Shown: positions 37,601 through 52,600, numbered from the stretch's first letter. The stretch is 64,000 nucleotides of DNA from Magnolia sinica (GCF_029962835.1 NC_080574.1:21488001-21552000); one strand, 5' to 3'. Program-made: numbers and translations. Notes: generated by a model not told the origin, from the letters alone.

Positions 37601-40600
37601 TGGTCCCTGCAAGCAGATCGAGGCAGTAGATTTACAACACAGGATTCATCTCCCACTATCTCATGAAAAGTTCTGGTTGATCGATCTGTCCAATCAGGAA
37701 ATACCATCTTCTACGACTAATGAGAAATGTTGGAAATTCAAAACTAACACTATCAAGACAAGATCAACAGAATAACAGATAAAAACACATGTTTACAATG
37801 TATTAAGCTTCACTACTTGCCTGAGCACTTCAAAATAGAAGCCATCAATGAATACCTCAACATTTTAGAACTAAGTGCATGGCATGTTCATGCCATTGCC
37901 CAGCCAGAAACAGAAACAGAGTCGGAGATGCCAATAAATATATTACAGATATGGCTTGGCATTATGGCAGTGTTTTGGGCTATTTGAGGAGTGAGGAATG
38001 ATTGCTGTTTTAGAAATTATCAGGCTAGAGCCGAGGAGGTTATTAGAAGAATCTCCAGTTTTTTAGAGTGTTGGGCCTGATTTTTTTTGGTGTTATCATT
38101 GTATTCTTCGCTCGTTTTTGCGAGCTTTCTTAATAAAATTGTTGTTATCTCTCTCAAAAAAAAAAGAAAAAAAAGAGATATGGCTTGGCATTTCTCATGT
38201 GCTAGATACAGATATGAACACAAGTATTCCATCTTATAAAACTATATAGTCCATGGAATGCTGAGATGCAATTATCTCTAACATCATATGCACTGAAATA
38301 TGTCAGTCAAAATCTCTATAAAAAAATTAAAGAATAAATATATTCAAAGCCATAACCACATAAAATGACATTTAATATGAACACAATAGAAATGTGCACT
38401 ATTTGGGGCTGTCTGCATAAGCTGCAGTTCGTACCATTAAAGGGTGGGGAGAATAAGGAGGACACTCACTGGAAAATGTGTTGGCAACAACTCTCGGAAT
38501 CCCCTGTCAATATCAATTGCCTAAGATCATAGACATGCTTTCGTTGCACCTGAAAGAAGAGAGCAAAATATCTGGATGCTTCAATGCACCAAAATCAATT
38601 TTAACAAACAAAAAACACCTCATGTCCTAACTAGTAGAACATTTATTGGTACAATATTAAATCAAATATTTGTAGAAAACCAAATGTCAAACCGTGACTA
38701 AATGAAAAAATGACTGATTTTGATGGGGAAGATGAGTGTGTAAAATGGAACATGGGAGGGTGCTTCTCAGCCAAGTCCTTCCCCTTGTCTGGAGCTCTCT
38801 GGTTCCCCATAGGTTAAAGCTTTATCTTGGAGGCTGTGGCAAATAAAATTCTTACTCTCAACCATCTCCAACACCAAGTCACAAGCTGCCCGATATGTGC
38901 TTCACATGCAACAACAAGGAACTGGTCCACCATTTAGTCATTTTCTGTCAAGTGGCCTGGAAGATCTGGCTTACTTTCTCGACCTTAGTTGTATGATTCT
39001 TCCATTTCACCTAACGCTCCTGCTTCAAACTGCATATTTGCACTTTCAATTCAATTCTTGTAGGAACCGTGATTCTCCTCGCACTTCCAACTACTGAGAA
39101 CCATCTTTCCTTTTTTTTCTTTTCTTTTCTTTTTCTTTTTCTTTTTTTTCCTTCTTTTTTTTTTTTTTGTGTGGATTTATTGCTAATTATCTCCTATATA
39201 CATGCAGTGGTCACCCCGTTTGCCACCAAAAAAAGAAGATAATCATTCATATTAAGATTAATCATGTGTACATGATTTTAAGAAAATCTAACTTCCCAAA
39301 CGAGTGTAACTTCTCATAATTAGAGATATGGTGCATTCATTTTTTTATTTTTATTTTTGAAAAGCAATGAAAGTTTTATTAAAAGAGTGCAGACTGCAGA
39401 GATGATGCACCAAAGCAACCCACTCAGCCAAACAAGATTTAGCCCTACAAAAGTGTATTCATTTTAAGATACATAGTTTTATAACACATATATAATTATA
39501 TATAATATGAACAATTCCTAGATGCTTTCACCAACTAGTTTTCAGAAAACAGGCAATTAACCGCACCCACTCCCACTTCGTGCAACAGTTCTAGACCTCT
39601 TTAACATAAAGGGAATTTCTAGAAGAAGCCGCGGTGATGTTCTTAGAAGTTGGGACAAGGATCCTTTCAAAGCTGGGAAGAATCATTTGGAGACTTCCAG
39701 AGGCTTTTTGTTGAAAGATGTTGAAGGAAAGAATGATCAAATCTTCAACATTAAGCCCGTTGTCTAAACTGATGGAAAGAATCAAAGTTCCATCGTAAGA
39801 TTGACCCTCATTAGACCTGAGTCACAGGGTGTTTTTATATCAGAATTCTTGACAGATTGATCCTTGATGGGAAATACCAAAAACGGCAAGATGATTGTCA
39901 AGTCATATTGGAAAACCCCACCATGGGGTGGTGAAGTTGTATTTACATAGCTCGTATAGCTGGGAATCCTGGGCCTAGTGGGGTTACTGGTATGATGAAA
40001 AACAAGAAGGGTGAGATTGCACTTTCTTACTTCAACCCCACTGGCGAGGGAGACTCTGAAAAGCCAGAAGCTCTAGCTCTTAAAGAATTATCGAGTTTAG
40101 TTTCGAAAAATTCTCCAGTCGTGGAATTGTCAAAGGAGACTTCTCCAGTATCATTGGATGGACAATTAAAGGTCATTCTGGACTGTGGAAGCTTTCTTTC
40201 TTCTTCAATGAAATCCACACACTTACCTCAAGGCTAAGCATTTCAATTGGTCAAGACGGTAGAGATGTGAATAAATGGCTGACAGGGAAAAAAAAATCCT
40301 TTATCCTTCAGGAGAATGACTGATCTTAGCAAAATTAATTCACATACCATGCATACTTAGTGTGGAACGTGTGCAGAGCAACTGTTGTTTGTGAACTAAA
40401 CTAGGTGTAGTCTAGCACATGTTCCAAATAAGTAAACTCGTTTTTTTTTTTTTTTTTGGACTGCCAGTTATATTGAACATCTATATAGGGATCATAAACC
40501 CCAACTTGTAATGCACAAAATATTTGCAGAAAATTCTTCTACTTGGTATATAAACCCTTTTGCTTATGACTTGCAGAAAAGCGTCCCAGCAAGAAAGTTC

Positions 40601-43600
40601 CAAAAGAAAATGTTTTAAAATGGAAAGCACCACAGAAGAATTAAAACCATTAGGAACAAAGTTCAAGTATCAAAAAGTACTGAATATTTACCTCTAGTAC
40701 TTCATCGAACTCAACAAGACTTTTTCTTATTCCAAAGAAGTATTTCTCCGCATTAATTTGCAGGGCCAAAAGCTACAAAATTTAAGTTGATGAATGTCAA
40801 GGAGTCACCTTGCGTAGTTTCAGAAAGAACAAGATTTAAACAACTAGGTGACAACAGCTAAAGGCTTGAACCACACCTGTTTTACAATTGTATCACCCTC
40901 AATGGGTACATCCTCATTATTTGTAATCTTTGATATAAGTCTAACAGCCCACTCTGTGTCAAAATTGAACTTCTGAAACATCTCATCCTGCAAGCTGTTC
41001 CATAAATAAATATCCAAGATCAAGTTAAGATGAGCCTTTCAGTCTATGAGTGAAATACATCGACCAAACAAAATAATAATAAGTAACAGGATTCCTTTGA
41101 CTTTCAAATCAACAAACAATGCTGCATGATCTGTAGCTTTTAGCATCACATTATCATGAACATCCCCCTCCTCCTCCTCCTCCTCCTCCTCCTCCTCCTT
41201 TTCCTTTTTTTTTTTTAAATTATTTTATTTTTGAAGAATTTTGCCTAGAAGTTATTTTTATCCTTATTCAGCATTGTCATCTCCAATTGGAAATTTGTAT
41301 CACAGATATGGGCTACAGGTTAGCACCTTATTTCAACAAAATAGAACAATTTTCAGAATTTTCAAAAGTTGGCACAATAGCAAAGAAGAATATAAAAATA
41401 ACAGATTAATTAGAGCATTTACATTGTTAATTCATATTATTTTCATGCATCCTTTTCCTTATGCTTTCATAGGTTATATGTAACACAGGTCACAATATTT
41501 CAGGAGCTACGGATGCTTGAGCGTCAATAAGAGTACAAAGTTTCCCCTTGTAAAGCATGCTTTTGATGTCGTACATCCCAGAATATCCATGGTTTTCCCT
41601 AGTAGAAAGGTTCCTCAAAAGTTAAACAATTTTCCATGGTGAAAGTTTTATTTAACCCTCAAACTTCGTCCTCTTTTAAGATCTCTTCTAATTAAATTTC
41701 CTTCTATGAGTGACCTTGTAAAGTTTAGAGAAAATTTGTGGTTTGAGCCTTGAGGATAGTTTACAGAAGCAACAAGAACAAAAAGCAGAGTGGCAGCTGG
41801 AACAACAATGAAAGGTAGCAAACAAGCTGTCCTCTAGGAGCCAAAGTGTCTTGGATTGTTTTTGAAGCAGAAGAATGTATAAATGGAAACTGTGTAATAT
41901 TAACCTCGAGTGACTGAGGAAGATGAAAAAAAAAAAAACGACATCCTGAGTCTAACGGACTTAAATTTTAGGCCCAGACCGGCTGTCAGGCCTAGAATTC
42001 CAGCCCATCCCCTGCCTGAAGCAGTCCAGGCCCAACAGGCAAGCCTGGACCATTTGCAGCCGTACTAAGAATGCGAATTGCAATTATTTTCAAAATCCCA
42101 TTTAATCAATATGTAATTATATCAAGTTGCAACTTATACGAATGGCAGAACACGATTGGTGTAGCAGACTCTAATTAGTTGGGACAAGGCTTGGATGATG
42201 ATGTTGATCAAGTTACTACTTTTCACGCCATTCTCTTATTATCATAATTTGAAAAAAGGGCAAATGATGTATCCAGGACCACACAAGATCAATAAAAGAT
42301 GTATCCAGACCACTCAAACAAGCCAATTGAAGATCTGACCATGAGATTGTAGCAACCCATATAGGCCCATCTCAGCATCCTAACCAAAAATCGGTTCAAT
42401 TCAACCATCCATAGTGAATATCTGGACCACTGAGACATCCAGATAAGACTTGGACTTTGTGACTGTCCAGATTTTATATATGGACCACATCAATGGTCTA
42501 GGACGGTCTGATCAAGGATCTGGATCAGATGACTCATTTGAACCAAATTCAGCAGTCTGATTGGACTATACAGTGCACTGATCCAAACAGAAGGCCCCTA
42601 TTGATCCCATGATCAGCTTTGGTTATGTGACTGATGGACTGAAATCACACTAGATCAATTGGTTGATCCTTATTGATCCCAAATGTCAACCAATTTATTT
42701 TTCTATGGATGTTTATGCAAAGGTAAACGCAATATACGAGTATTGTTGTACAAAACATTCCGTAAGGTTGATGTGTAAAGAGTTTTAGTTGCTCTAAAGT
42801 TGTGGTTACAGCTATGTTAGTTCTCCTATTAGTTTTGTGGTCCACAGGTCTTACTCTTATTGATAATTTGGTATACGTCATATTCTAGCGTCCAGAATAG
42901 TAAGAGTCGACATCCATAGGATCTCTGCTAAATCTTCTTGTATTAGACCTATAAAAGGATATCTAGTCCATACACTCCGCAGTTTTGATGATTGAATAAA
43001 ACATTCCAGCATGTGTTGCTTCCTTAGAATTTGTTGCTTATTATTCTAGAGAGAATGTTTTGTGCACAGATACTAGCATGCAGCTGTGAGGCTGTCTGGA
43101 ATCATCTAGAAGCCCGCATTTCTTTATTTTATTTCCTGCTGCACCTGGGGAGGTCTCTTTGAAGATCTTAGACTCACATCTGGAAATACAATTTTAGATT
43201 CAACTGTTCCAGACTTGAGTTGCATTTGTGTGTGATTATATTGAAGATTTGGCCCCAGATCTGAAGCACAAATCCAGATCCACCATGTACAGTGTACTAG
43301 ATCTGACTTCTGCACCTTTCTGTTGCATCAGTTTGCCATCTTTTGTGGAGATTTAGATCCAGATCTGAGATTTAAAGATCTAGAACCAGAATCTGCAGCT
43401 TGTCTGCATCAAGTAAGGGGATCAGCAAAAGTCATCCAAGTAATCAATACAACGGAGACAATCAGCAACATAAGTTTAGAATTATGGAAGTTTCAAATAT
43501 TCATCAAAAATAAAATAAAATTGTGGAAGTTTCAAAGTTAGCAAACTTTCACAAGCTATGACAATGGTGCACTCAACTGTAAATTTCACAATAATCTGGT

Positions 43601-46600
43601 AATCAATTTTATTAATAATCATTAGGAAGAAAACATGATTACAGAATATGTTCTAACAAGCAAGTAGTTCCAAGAGCTATCAATAAAGTTTCATTTTGAA
43701 AAAGAATAAGTAAAATCACTGTCCAGAACAGTACCTCACCATAAACCTTGTTGATCCAGGGTCACCTTGTCTACCTGCTCTACCACGAAGCTATTAAATA
43801 ATATTAGATTAAAAATGAATTCAATATAATTTTGACATCATCTGTGAAGAAAGAAACGGAGAAGAAACCTATACAGATAAATACTGAGGTGAAGCAACCA
43901 ACTGGATGGGTTTTATTGCAGAGGAGGATACTTGACAGTAGCAAGAGATGCTCGAAAGCCCTCTAGTCAAATCTCTGGCACCTAAATCCTCTTTTGTAGA
44001 TGTATGTTATGAAAACAAACACATAAATAAGGCCTAGTGAAAAAGTTGGAAATCTATGGCCTAGAAAACCATTTTTTCTATGTTCTTTGTTAGTCAAATC
44101 ATCCTTGACCCAACTACCCATTTGGACATGAGTCTTCGGTTTCTGGAATTCGGTATGCTAACAGCCAGGAGACATGTATTATATAGCCGCAGGAAGTTGG
44201 TACAGTATCCAGGGACAATGCATTTTGAGAAGTAAGCTTAAAATGAAATTAAGGCTGCCAAGGGGATCTGAGCACCTCTTGATGTAGGTACAGTGGCATG
44301 CAGCTTCTTGGTGTATCTAAAAAAGAAGGCTCGTGTGGTAAATATTTAGTTGAAGGCTGTAGAAAGCAAATGATTACAAAACTATGGGATTATTGCCACT
44401 TCCAAAGCAGAACTCAGGAGATCCACACCAGCTACCAATTATATAAACCCTAGATGCCAGTGAATTTATGGATTAAAGGTGACAAGAACACCATCGGTTG
44501 GATAAATCGCAGAGGTCATCCCGTGCCGTGACACTTTAAGCAGGATTGTTTGGTAAAAAAATAACCAGCCAAAGTCTCTGAATCGATGCCGAAGAAATTG
44601 AAATCAGTAATAACTTGCAAAAGCGGATTGAACTCCTTACAGAAGGGCTTCCCCACTTCTTTACGTTAGTATTTTTTGTTCTTTTTCCTAGCTTAATCTT
44701 TCTTTATAGAAAATCTCAACTCATTTGTTCTCTCCTTTTTCCGTTGTCGTCATCATCTAAGCCTTACCCCAACTAATTTGGATCAGCTACACAAATCCTG
44801 TTCTGCCATTCCACTCTGTCAAGACTCAAGGGACATAACTTCAATTAAGACCATAGGTTAAGTCTCTTCTTACTACCTCGACCCACATCCTTTTGGGCCT
44901 TCCCCTTGCCTTTTAGAGCCTTCAACTTACACCAACTCACTCCTTACCAGCACATCTTGGTCTCCGTTGCACATGAGCAATTCATCGAAGTTTGTTTTCC
45001 CTCATCTTATTACCTATTGGTGCTACTCATGAGCTCCCCTGAATGCATTCGTTTCTAATTCTATCATTCCTTACTTTCCCACTCACCCTTCTCAACATTC
45101 TCATTGCAGCTTCACTCATCCTATAAACATGTTGTTCCTTAACTGCCAAACATCGTCCCATAAGCCATGACTGGTCTTATAGCTATCCTATAAAATTTCC
45201 CCTTCAGTTTGATTGGTACATAAATTATCAACCCAGCTTGAATTCAATGGGAAACATCCTTCACAATCCCTCCACTCTCATGAATTATCGACCCAAGCTA
45301 TCAAAGGTCGTCATTTTGGGATACTTGGTCAGCAATTTTAAGTAATTCTTCGTTTCCACCCCTACCGAATTGCACTTCATATATCTTGGTTTATTCGGAT
45401 TAATTTTCAATCTTTTAGATTTAAATTATCCCTCCATAAATCTAGCTTTGTGCTTCGCACTCTCTCATCTTGTCAACCAAACTATGTCATTTGGAAACAA
45501 CATACACCATGGGATCTCTTCTTGTAAATGCACTGTCAACTCATTGGCCTCCATGCCAACCCTGGTGCAAGCCTACAGAAATTGGGAACTCTTTTGTCTC
45601 TCCACCAGTGGTCCTCACATTTGTCTTGGCATAGAAAATATTTTGAAAATTGGTGCAAGACTTAGTTGATAGAAAATATTTTGAAACAACAAGTCCCCTC
45701 TAAACATAGAGAGGCAAATGATATTGCCTGAAGTCTTGGAAAAGAAGAGAGTTGGTTTTTGTGGAGAATTCTTCTCTTATTTGATCTCTTTTCATTTTCA
45801 ACATATTCCAGTTGATCAATTAGAAAACAGAAAGACTGTTTTATGCCATAAAGCCCCTCATGTATCATAACAGCTATTAGAAGCTACATCCAAGCGCATC
45901 CAGTATTTGAGAAAGTATTATTAGATTTAAGCAACTATAATATCACAAGCTAGAATAAAAGTTAATGAAATCAAAAGCCAAGTATCTTAATAAGTATCTT
46001 CATACTTGCTGCCTGCATGGCAACCTCTGCATCATAGTATATCCATATTACACAAGGCAAAGAAAATAGCATTGTCATGTGTCACTCTCACTTCTTTTTT
46101 TTGAACAATGTCACGTTCACAATATATATCACATAATACATCAAACAGTGAATGACTTTATACAGTTATTACCATCATCGTCACCAGCTTCATTAAATGT
46201 TTATATATAATTAAAGAAATACTTAACATATTCAATTTGCATTAAGTTTCTGAGAGTGCATGTGCATCAACACAAAGGCATGCGATACAACACTTAGCTA
46301 TGCATGCTTGTATCAAGATCATAGTATGGCTTCTTCTAACAATGTCAATTATAGAGAGAATTACTCACCTGATTATCTATTCGCCGAGACTCGTGCAACG
46401 ATGTCCCAATCACATGAAGGCCCCCCAACCTTTTCACCTCGGACCCTTCAGCACAGCAATGTGCCTCGCAGTCCTTCAAGACCATAAGATAAGCATGTGC
46501 TATTGTAGGGCCAATAGGATACATCTCAGATTCCTCAGCAATAAGTTTTTCTAGCTCTTGCACACCAATTGACTGGCTCATATGGATGGAATCTGAAATC

Positions 46601-49600
46601 ATAGATTTTGCCTCCCTATATGTCCAGCACTTTTCCTGACTTTTGCAAACATATTTTGCTGGAAATTCATAAGGAAATTAAAAAGGGGCCAAAAGGATAA
46701 GATTACATCCTTAAATTACTTTACATGAACAAGCTGAAACAAGCATGACCAAAAACTTAATGCCTAAAGTCTACTTACCCATGAGTGCTGTCTTTGCTAG
46801 TAAAGCAAGTGATGATGGTCCAACTTTTATCTTGGACAAACCCTACATCAAAAGATTTACCTGACAATATCAAAGCTGCACAGGTTCTAAAATAGCAAGA
46901 AGAACCCCATGTAAATCACCTTTTGAGAGACTGCCTCCCCATCAGTTTCAACATTTGGTGCCTCTTGCGTTAGAAATGGAAGTAAGCTGTCCTCTATGAT
47001 TTCTTTTGCAAGCATCTTGAAACACCAAAATTGAAAGGTACAAAATGTTAGCTGCTATGAACAAATAGTGAACTTGTTACGAGTCGATATCTACCACAGG
47101 AAAGGGCTCCTAAAATGTATCAAACACGAAAAGAAGTCAGCTATCAAAATGAAAACAATCTCATTATCATCTAGCATTTGAAGATGTGCATCATGCATTC
47201 CCTACTGTTGCTGTGAGCTAAACAGATAGTGTAGGTGAGACCAATTACTTTTCTTTTTTTCCTTTATTTATTTATTTTTGAAAGGCTAAGTGAGACCAGT
47301 TATTCATCACCAAAAATATTAGGGCCTGTTTGTTAAATCTGAAGTCTTGAAGCCTGAATCTGAAACCTGAATCTGAAGCCTGAATCTGAAGTTGGAAAGC
47401 CTATTCAGATACTGTCTGAAAATTAAGTATTGAATCTCAAACAACCTGTTTTTTAACAAACATCTGAAATGTCCGAAATCTGTTGATTTGACACATTTAC
47501 CTGTCCCCACAGGAAACAGTCATGATTGAATCCCTACCATTAAAAACAGTCATGATTGAATCCCTACCATTAAAAATTTCACTGTTGATAAGGTCATAAA
47601 GACCTAGATGAAGAGACGACACAAATATCATCTTGATCCAAATCTTTTGTGGCCCATACAAAAATTTTAATGGTCAATTACCACTGTTTCCTGTACTATG
47701 GTCCATTTGAGATTTGGATCTGCTTCATTTTTTGGATCATGCCCAAAAATGAGCTTTCAATACCGATGGACAACGTGGATGTAGTCACATACATCACGGT
47801 GGGCCCCACAGCCAGGGTTCCCACTGACCTCAGTGGATCCGGGGACGGGGATTGCCTGCTGATGATGTCAATAACCCGTAGCTATTGGATGGTGTTGTGT
47901 GGTCCCCACCATGATATATGTGTTTTATCTACACCATCCATCCATTTTTCCAATCATTTTAGGGAATGATCCCAAAAATGAGGAAGATCCAATTATCATG
48001 TGGACCACACCATAGGAAACAGTGGTGATCGGTTGTCCACCATTAAAAGCTTCTTGGGGACCTCAAAAGTTTTAAATGAAGCTGATATTTGTGTTTTCCC
48101 TTCATCCGGGTCTGTGCGACCTAATCAACAGGCTGGATGGTAAATAAACATTACAGTGGGCCCTAGGAAGTTTTTAATGGTGGGCATTCAATCACCCTTG
48201 TTTTCTTGTGGTGTGGTCCACTTGAGATTTGGATATGTCTCATTTTTTAGCTCATGCCATAAAATGGTCCGGAAAAATAGATGGACGGCATGGATAAAAC
48301 ACATACATCATGGTGGGCCACAGAGCACTGTCTAGTAGCCACATGCTACTAGGCAATCTGCATTTGGATTCGGGACCCACCGAACCTGTGCCCACAAATC
48401 ATGGAAGCGGATTGCATGGTGTGCTTGGTGTTGACATCACCAAGTTTTGTGGGGCCCACCATGATGTATGTGTTATATCTACATTGTATATCCATTTGGC
48501 GACATCATTTTAGGTCATGAGCCCAAAAATAGCCAAATCCAAAGCTTAAGTGGACCACAAAATAAAAAGCAGTGGGGATAGTGATTCCTACCGTTGAAAC
48601 CTTCCTAAGGCCCACAATAATGTTTACTTGTCATCCATCGTGTTCATGAGGTCACACAGACCTGGATGAAAATTAAAAACAAATATCAAATTGATTCAAA
48701 ACTTCTTTAGCCCCCAAGAAGTTTTCAATGGTAGACATTCAATCCCCTTGCTTTCTGTGGTGTGGGCATTTTTGGGCCCATGCCCTAAAATTTTCTCATA
48801 AAATGGGGAGACAGTGTGGATATAACACATATATCATGGTGGAGCTCACAAAACTTAGCGACATCAACACACCAAGGAAGTCGGGCACACCACATAATCC
48901 GTTTCCAAAATCGGGAGCGGATTACTTGTTACCCGAGTAACAGCTTAATGGGTGTTACCCTTACCGTGTGTGGCCCACCTTGATAAATGTGTTTTGTATC
49001 CACACCACCCATTTGTTTTTTCAGTTCTTTTAAGGAGGTTATCCCGACACTTAAGCAAATCCAAATCTCTGGTGGACTCCACTGGAAAAGGTGTTGAATC
49101 ACCGTTAAAAGCTTTTTGTAGGCCACAAAAGTTTTGGGTCAAGCTAATCTTTGTATTTTCCCTTCATCCAATTCTGGTTGACGTTATCAACGGGTTGGAT
49201 GGCAAATAAACATTACGTATTTGCTTACAGTGGGCCTTAGGAAGTTTTTAATGGTGAGCATTCAATCATCATTGTTTATTGTGGTGTGGTCCACCTTAGA
49301 TTTGGATATGCTTAATGTTTGGGACCTTGTCCTAAAATGGGCTGGAAAAATGGATGGACAGAGTGGATATACAAAATATCATCAATGTGGGCCCCTACGG
49401 TAAGGGTAACACCCACTAAGTTGTTACCCGGGTAACACCTAATACGTGCCCCCCAAATTCGGCGAGGACTAGGTACTAACCAACCAAGACCTAGCTGGAG
49501 ACGGACGGTCCTGTCAGGGGCTCTATGGGTCCTACCATGATGTATATGTTTTATCCACACCGTCCATCCATTTTTTTCATACCATCTTAGGACATAAGAC

Positions 49601-52600
49601 CAAAAATGAGGCAAATCTAAGGCTCAAGTGGGCCACATTATAAGAAATAGTGAGAATTGGGAGTGTACCATTGAAAACTTCTTGGGGCCACAGAAGGCTC
49701 TAATCAAGCTAATATTTGTGCTTTCCCTTCATCTAGGTCTATGTGACCTTATGAGGAGGTTAGATGGAAAATAAACCTCATAGTGGACCCTAGGAAAGTT
49801 TTAAGTATAGTTGTTCAACTCCCACTGCTCTCTGTGGTGTGGTCTACTTGAGCTTTGGATGTGCCTCATTTTTTGTGCTCATGCTCTAGAATGATCTAGA
49901 AAAGTTGACAGATGGTGTGGATCTAATACATAAATCATGGTGGGGCCAGAAAAGTTCCACACGTTAAAAGTTAGGTGGTGTATTATGCAATTTATTTAGA
50001 AGAGAGAAAATCTCCGTCGCAATGTGCATAGGGGCAATTTTGGAAATAAAACAAAAATTATTTTTAGAAGAATTCACGGAGTGCATTCTATATTCCCCAT
50101 TAAGCCAGACCTCCCTCATGGAAAAACTTCACGAAAAATCATGGAGTGCTTTCCAGATTCAGAGTTAACAAGCAAAACTTAACACTGCGCTTTCAGGATT
50201 CTGCAATAAGTGACTTTTTTCAGTGTTAACTGTTAACAAACAGGGCCTTAGTGTACTAAAAACTGTACTGCAGTCTGGAAAATGAAAAGATGTACAAATT
50301 AAAACATACTTTTGGGTTGCCACCGAGGATTATATCAGTGCCTCGACCAGCCATATTGGTAGAAATGGTGATGGCAGATTTTCGACCTGCCTGAGCAACA
50401 ATTTCAGCCTCTCTCGCAGCATACTACAAAAAATTGATAAAATCAGAAAGGTAAGAAGGATTATACGAAAATAAAAAGATAAACATTTCTGAGAAATAGA
50501 CATCTAATTACAAGCTATTAACAAAATTAAATATATATAAACCTTGGGTCGTGCATTAAGGACATTGTGCGGGATATTCCGTTCCTTCAGCAGATCAGAC
50601 AAATACTCGGAGTTTTCAACGCTGCAGCCAGAATGTGAAACAGCTTCAGCGATACATATGTTGTAGACTTAAAAAGACAAAAAATAATCATAATAATGAT
50701 AATGGAAATAGTTATTTTAACAACAATGGAAAGTCATAATAGCATCTTTTGACCTTAATGTTCAAAAATTAAACAATTGCATTCAACAGGGTCATACAAA
50801 CTCAGTATGAAATCTCAGTTAGAACCAAATCAAGAAGAGAATCGGATGCTAAACTGAGCAGTGTGCTTGTTACTTTACGATTGTCAGTTTTAAAGGTTTT
50901 TAATATTCTAAAATATACTTGATTCTGTCGGACTAAGCTGTTCACAAAAGACAGCGGGGATGTCAGTGAGAAGCATGACACAAAAAGAATGCTTGATCCA
51001 GGTGTGTTTAGAATAAACTGTTACCTCAGTTTACCTTATTTACTATTCACCCCATTGATGTCCAATTATTTTAATTTGTCATTGAATGGTGGATTAAGTA
51101 TGGAAATGAAACCCAAAAACTGAAATAGTGCCAATGAAGCCTGCAGAGGTGCAGACAGGCCACACCTGTTCAGTGAAAGGAATTTAGATCTTGCTAAACT
51201 GTTACCTGTGTTTACATTTGTTGTCATTCACTCCTTGATGTCTAACTATTTTAAATTGTAGCTGAAGGGTGGATAAACTATGGAAAGATGCCCCTTAAAA
51301 TAGAGAGAAAATACCAGTTCTCAGCCAGAACAACTCAGTGAAAGGAATCTGAGCACCTTCTAGCCCCACAAAATCATGGAACAGATTAATGTAGAGGCTC
51401 AAGAAATGGGTGCCAATATATTACGGTATGGCTCAATGACTCAGAATCAAGGCAAATGATGATTATTAAAATCACATAAATCAGGATGATTTTCACGTAA
51501 AAATGACACGTTCAAGCTGGGATTAGTCAAGAAAACCCCATAGATAAGTTGCATCTCTCAAATGATGAGTTGGATTTCTCGAATGAGGTTCAGAGAACCT
51601 CAAAAGCAAGTTGTCTCCAACACCAAGATAATGTTGGAATTGGATCGATAAGGTAACTATTGATGTAGACAATGATGTAGGCTAATATTGTAGAAATGCA
51701 GTCTTGTGAAATAATATCCATGGGAGTGAGTGATCCAGGGTTCGATCCCTAGGTGTCTTACCCTTGTAAACCTTACCACCTTGAAGTTATCCAAGGTTTA
51801 CCCCCCGCCCCCCCCCCCCCCCCCAAACAAAAAAATAAAAAAGAAAAAGGAAGGGGGGTGATTCATGACAACTAACCACTTGCTCTAAAAGTTCGAACTA
51901 ATAGAGCATGACGAATCAATCCCTTTATATCATAGCCCAGGCCCCACATCGAACCCCCCTTGTGGGCCCCACTTCACATGGGTTCCGCCTTACACAAGCC
52001 ACCCGCCTCACACGGGCCGCCCACCTCAAGTGTCCCTGCATCCCACAGGCCACCCCGCTCGAGCCCGGTGTGAAAATGTCCTTGCATTAATCACCCCTGG
52101 TGAAGAGTCTCGAACATGAAACGTCCCACTCTGATACCACTTTGCTCTAAAAGCTCGAATTGATAGAGCATGGCGAATCAATTCCTTTATCTCATAACCT
52201 AGGCCCCACATCGCATGGGTTAGGATCTCGGCCGAACACCCCTCTTGTGCCCCACTTCACATGGGTTCCGCCTCACACGGGCTGCCCACCCCAAGTGTGC
52301 CCCTGCATCCAACAGGCCACCCCAATCGAGCCCGGTGTGAAATTGCCCCTGCATTAGGGGAGGGAGAGAGAGAGTGTGTGAAATTGCCCCTGCATTGGGG
52401 GGGGGGGGGGGGGGGGGAGAGAGAGAGAGAGAGAGAGGGCATTAGCTTATATCTTAATATCTCAAACTTTGCAAATACAGACTTATATATGGCTCAATGC
52501 ATGAATAGTTCATTATTTAGGTTAATATGTCATAGTTAATAAATTAACGATGCAATACATCAACAACTCAGATCATGTTGCAAGTTAATAACACTTGATC

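Larger units (their letters stand above)
47322..50247. mobile_element. Tourist/PIF-type element (2.9 kb) swollen by nested MITEs
   Basis: It starts GGGCCTGTTTGTTAAATCTG, and its end TTAACAAACAGGGCC mirrors the start with one difference. TTA flanks both ends (47319-47321, 50248-50250), the 3-bp target typical of PIF/Harbinger and Tourist MITEs. The left subterminal part repeats CCTGAATCTGAA several times. The original element was probably a few hundred bp; the middle is an array of other elements. It lies in the SECA2 intron 47016-50309. Confidence 0.7.

Noticed and set aside
51730-51765. AGGGTTCGATCCCT, a tRNA B-box-like word
   Set aside because: The surrounding bases do not fold as a tRNA and no A box is found at the right spacing. 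It may be a worn SINE but cannot be supported.
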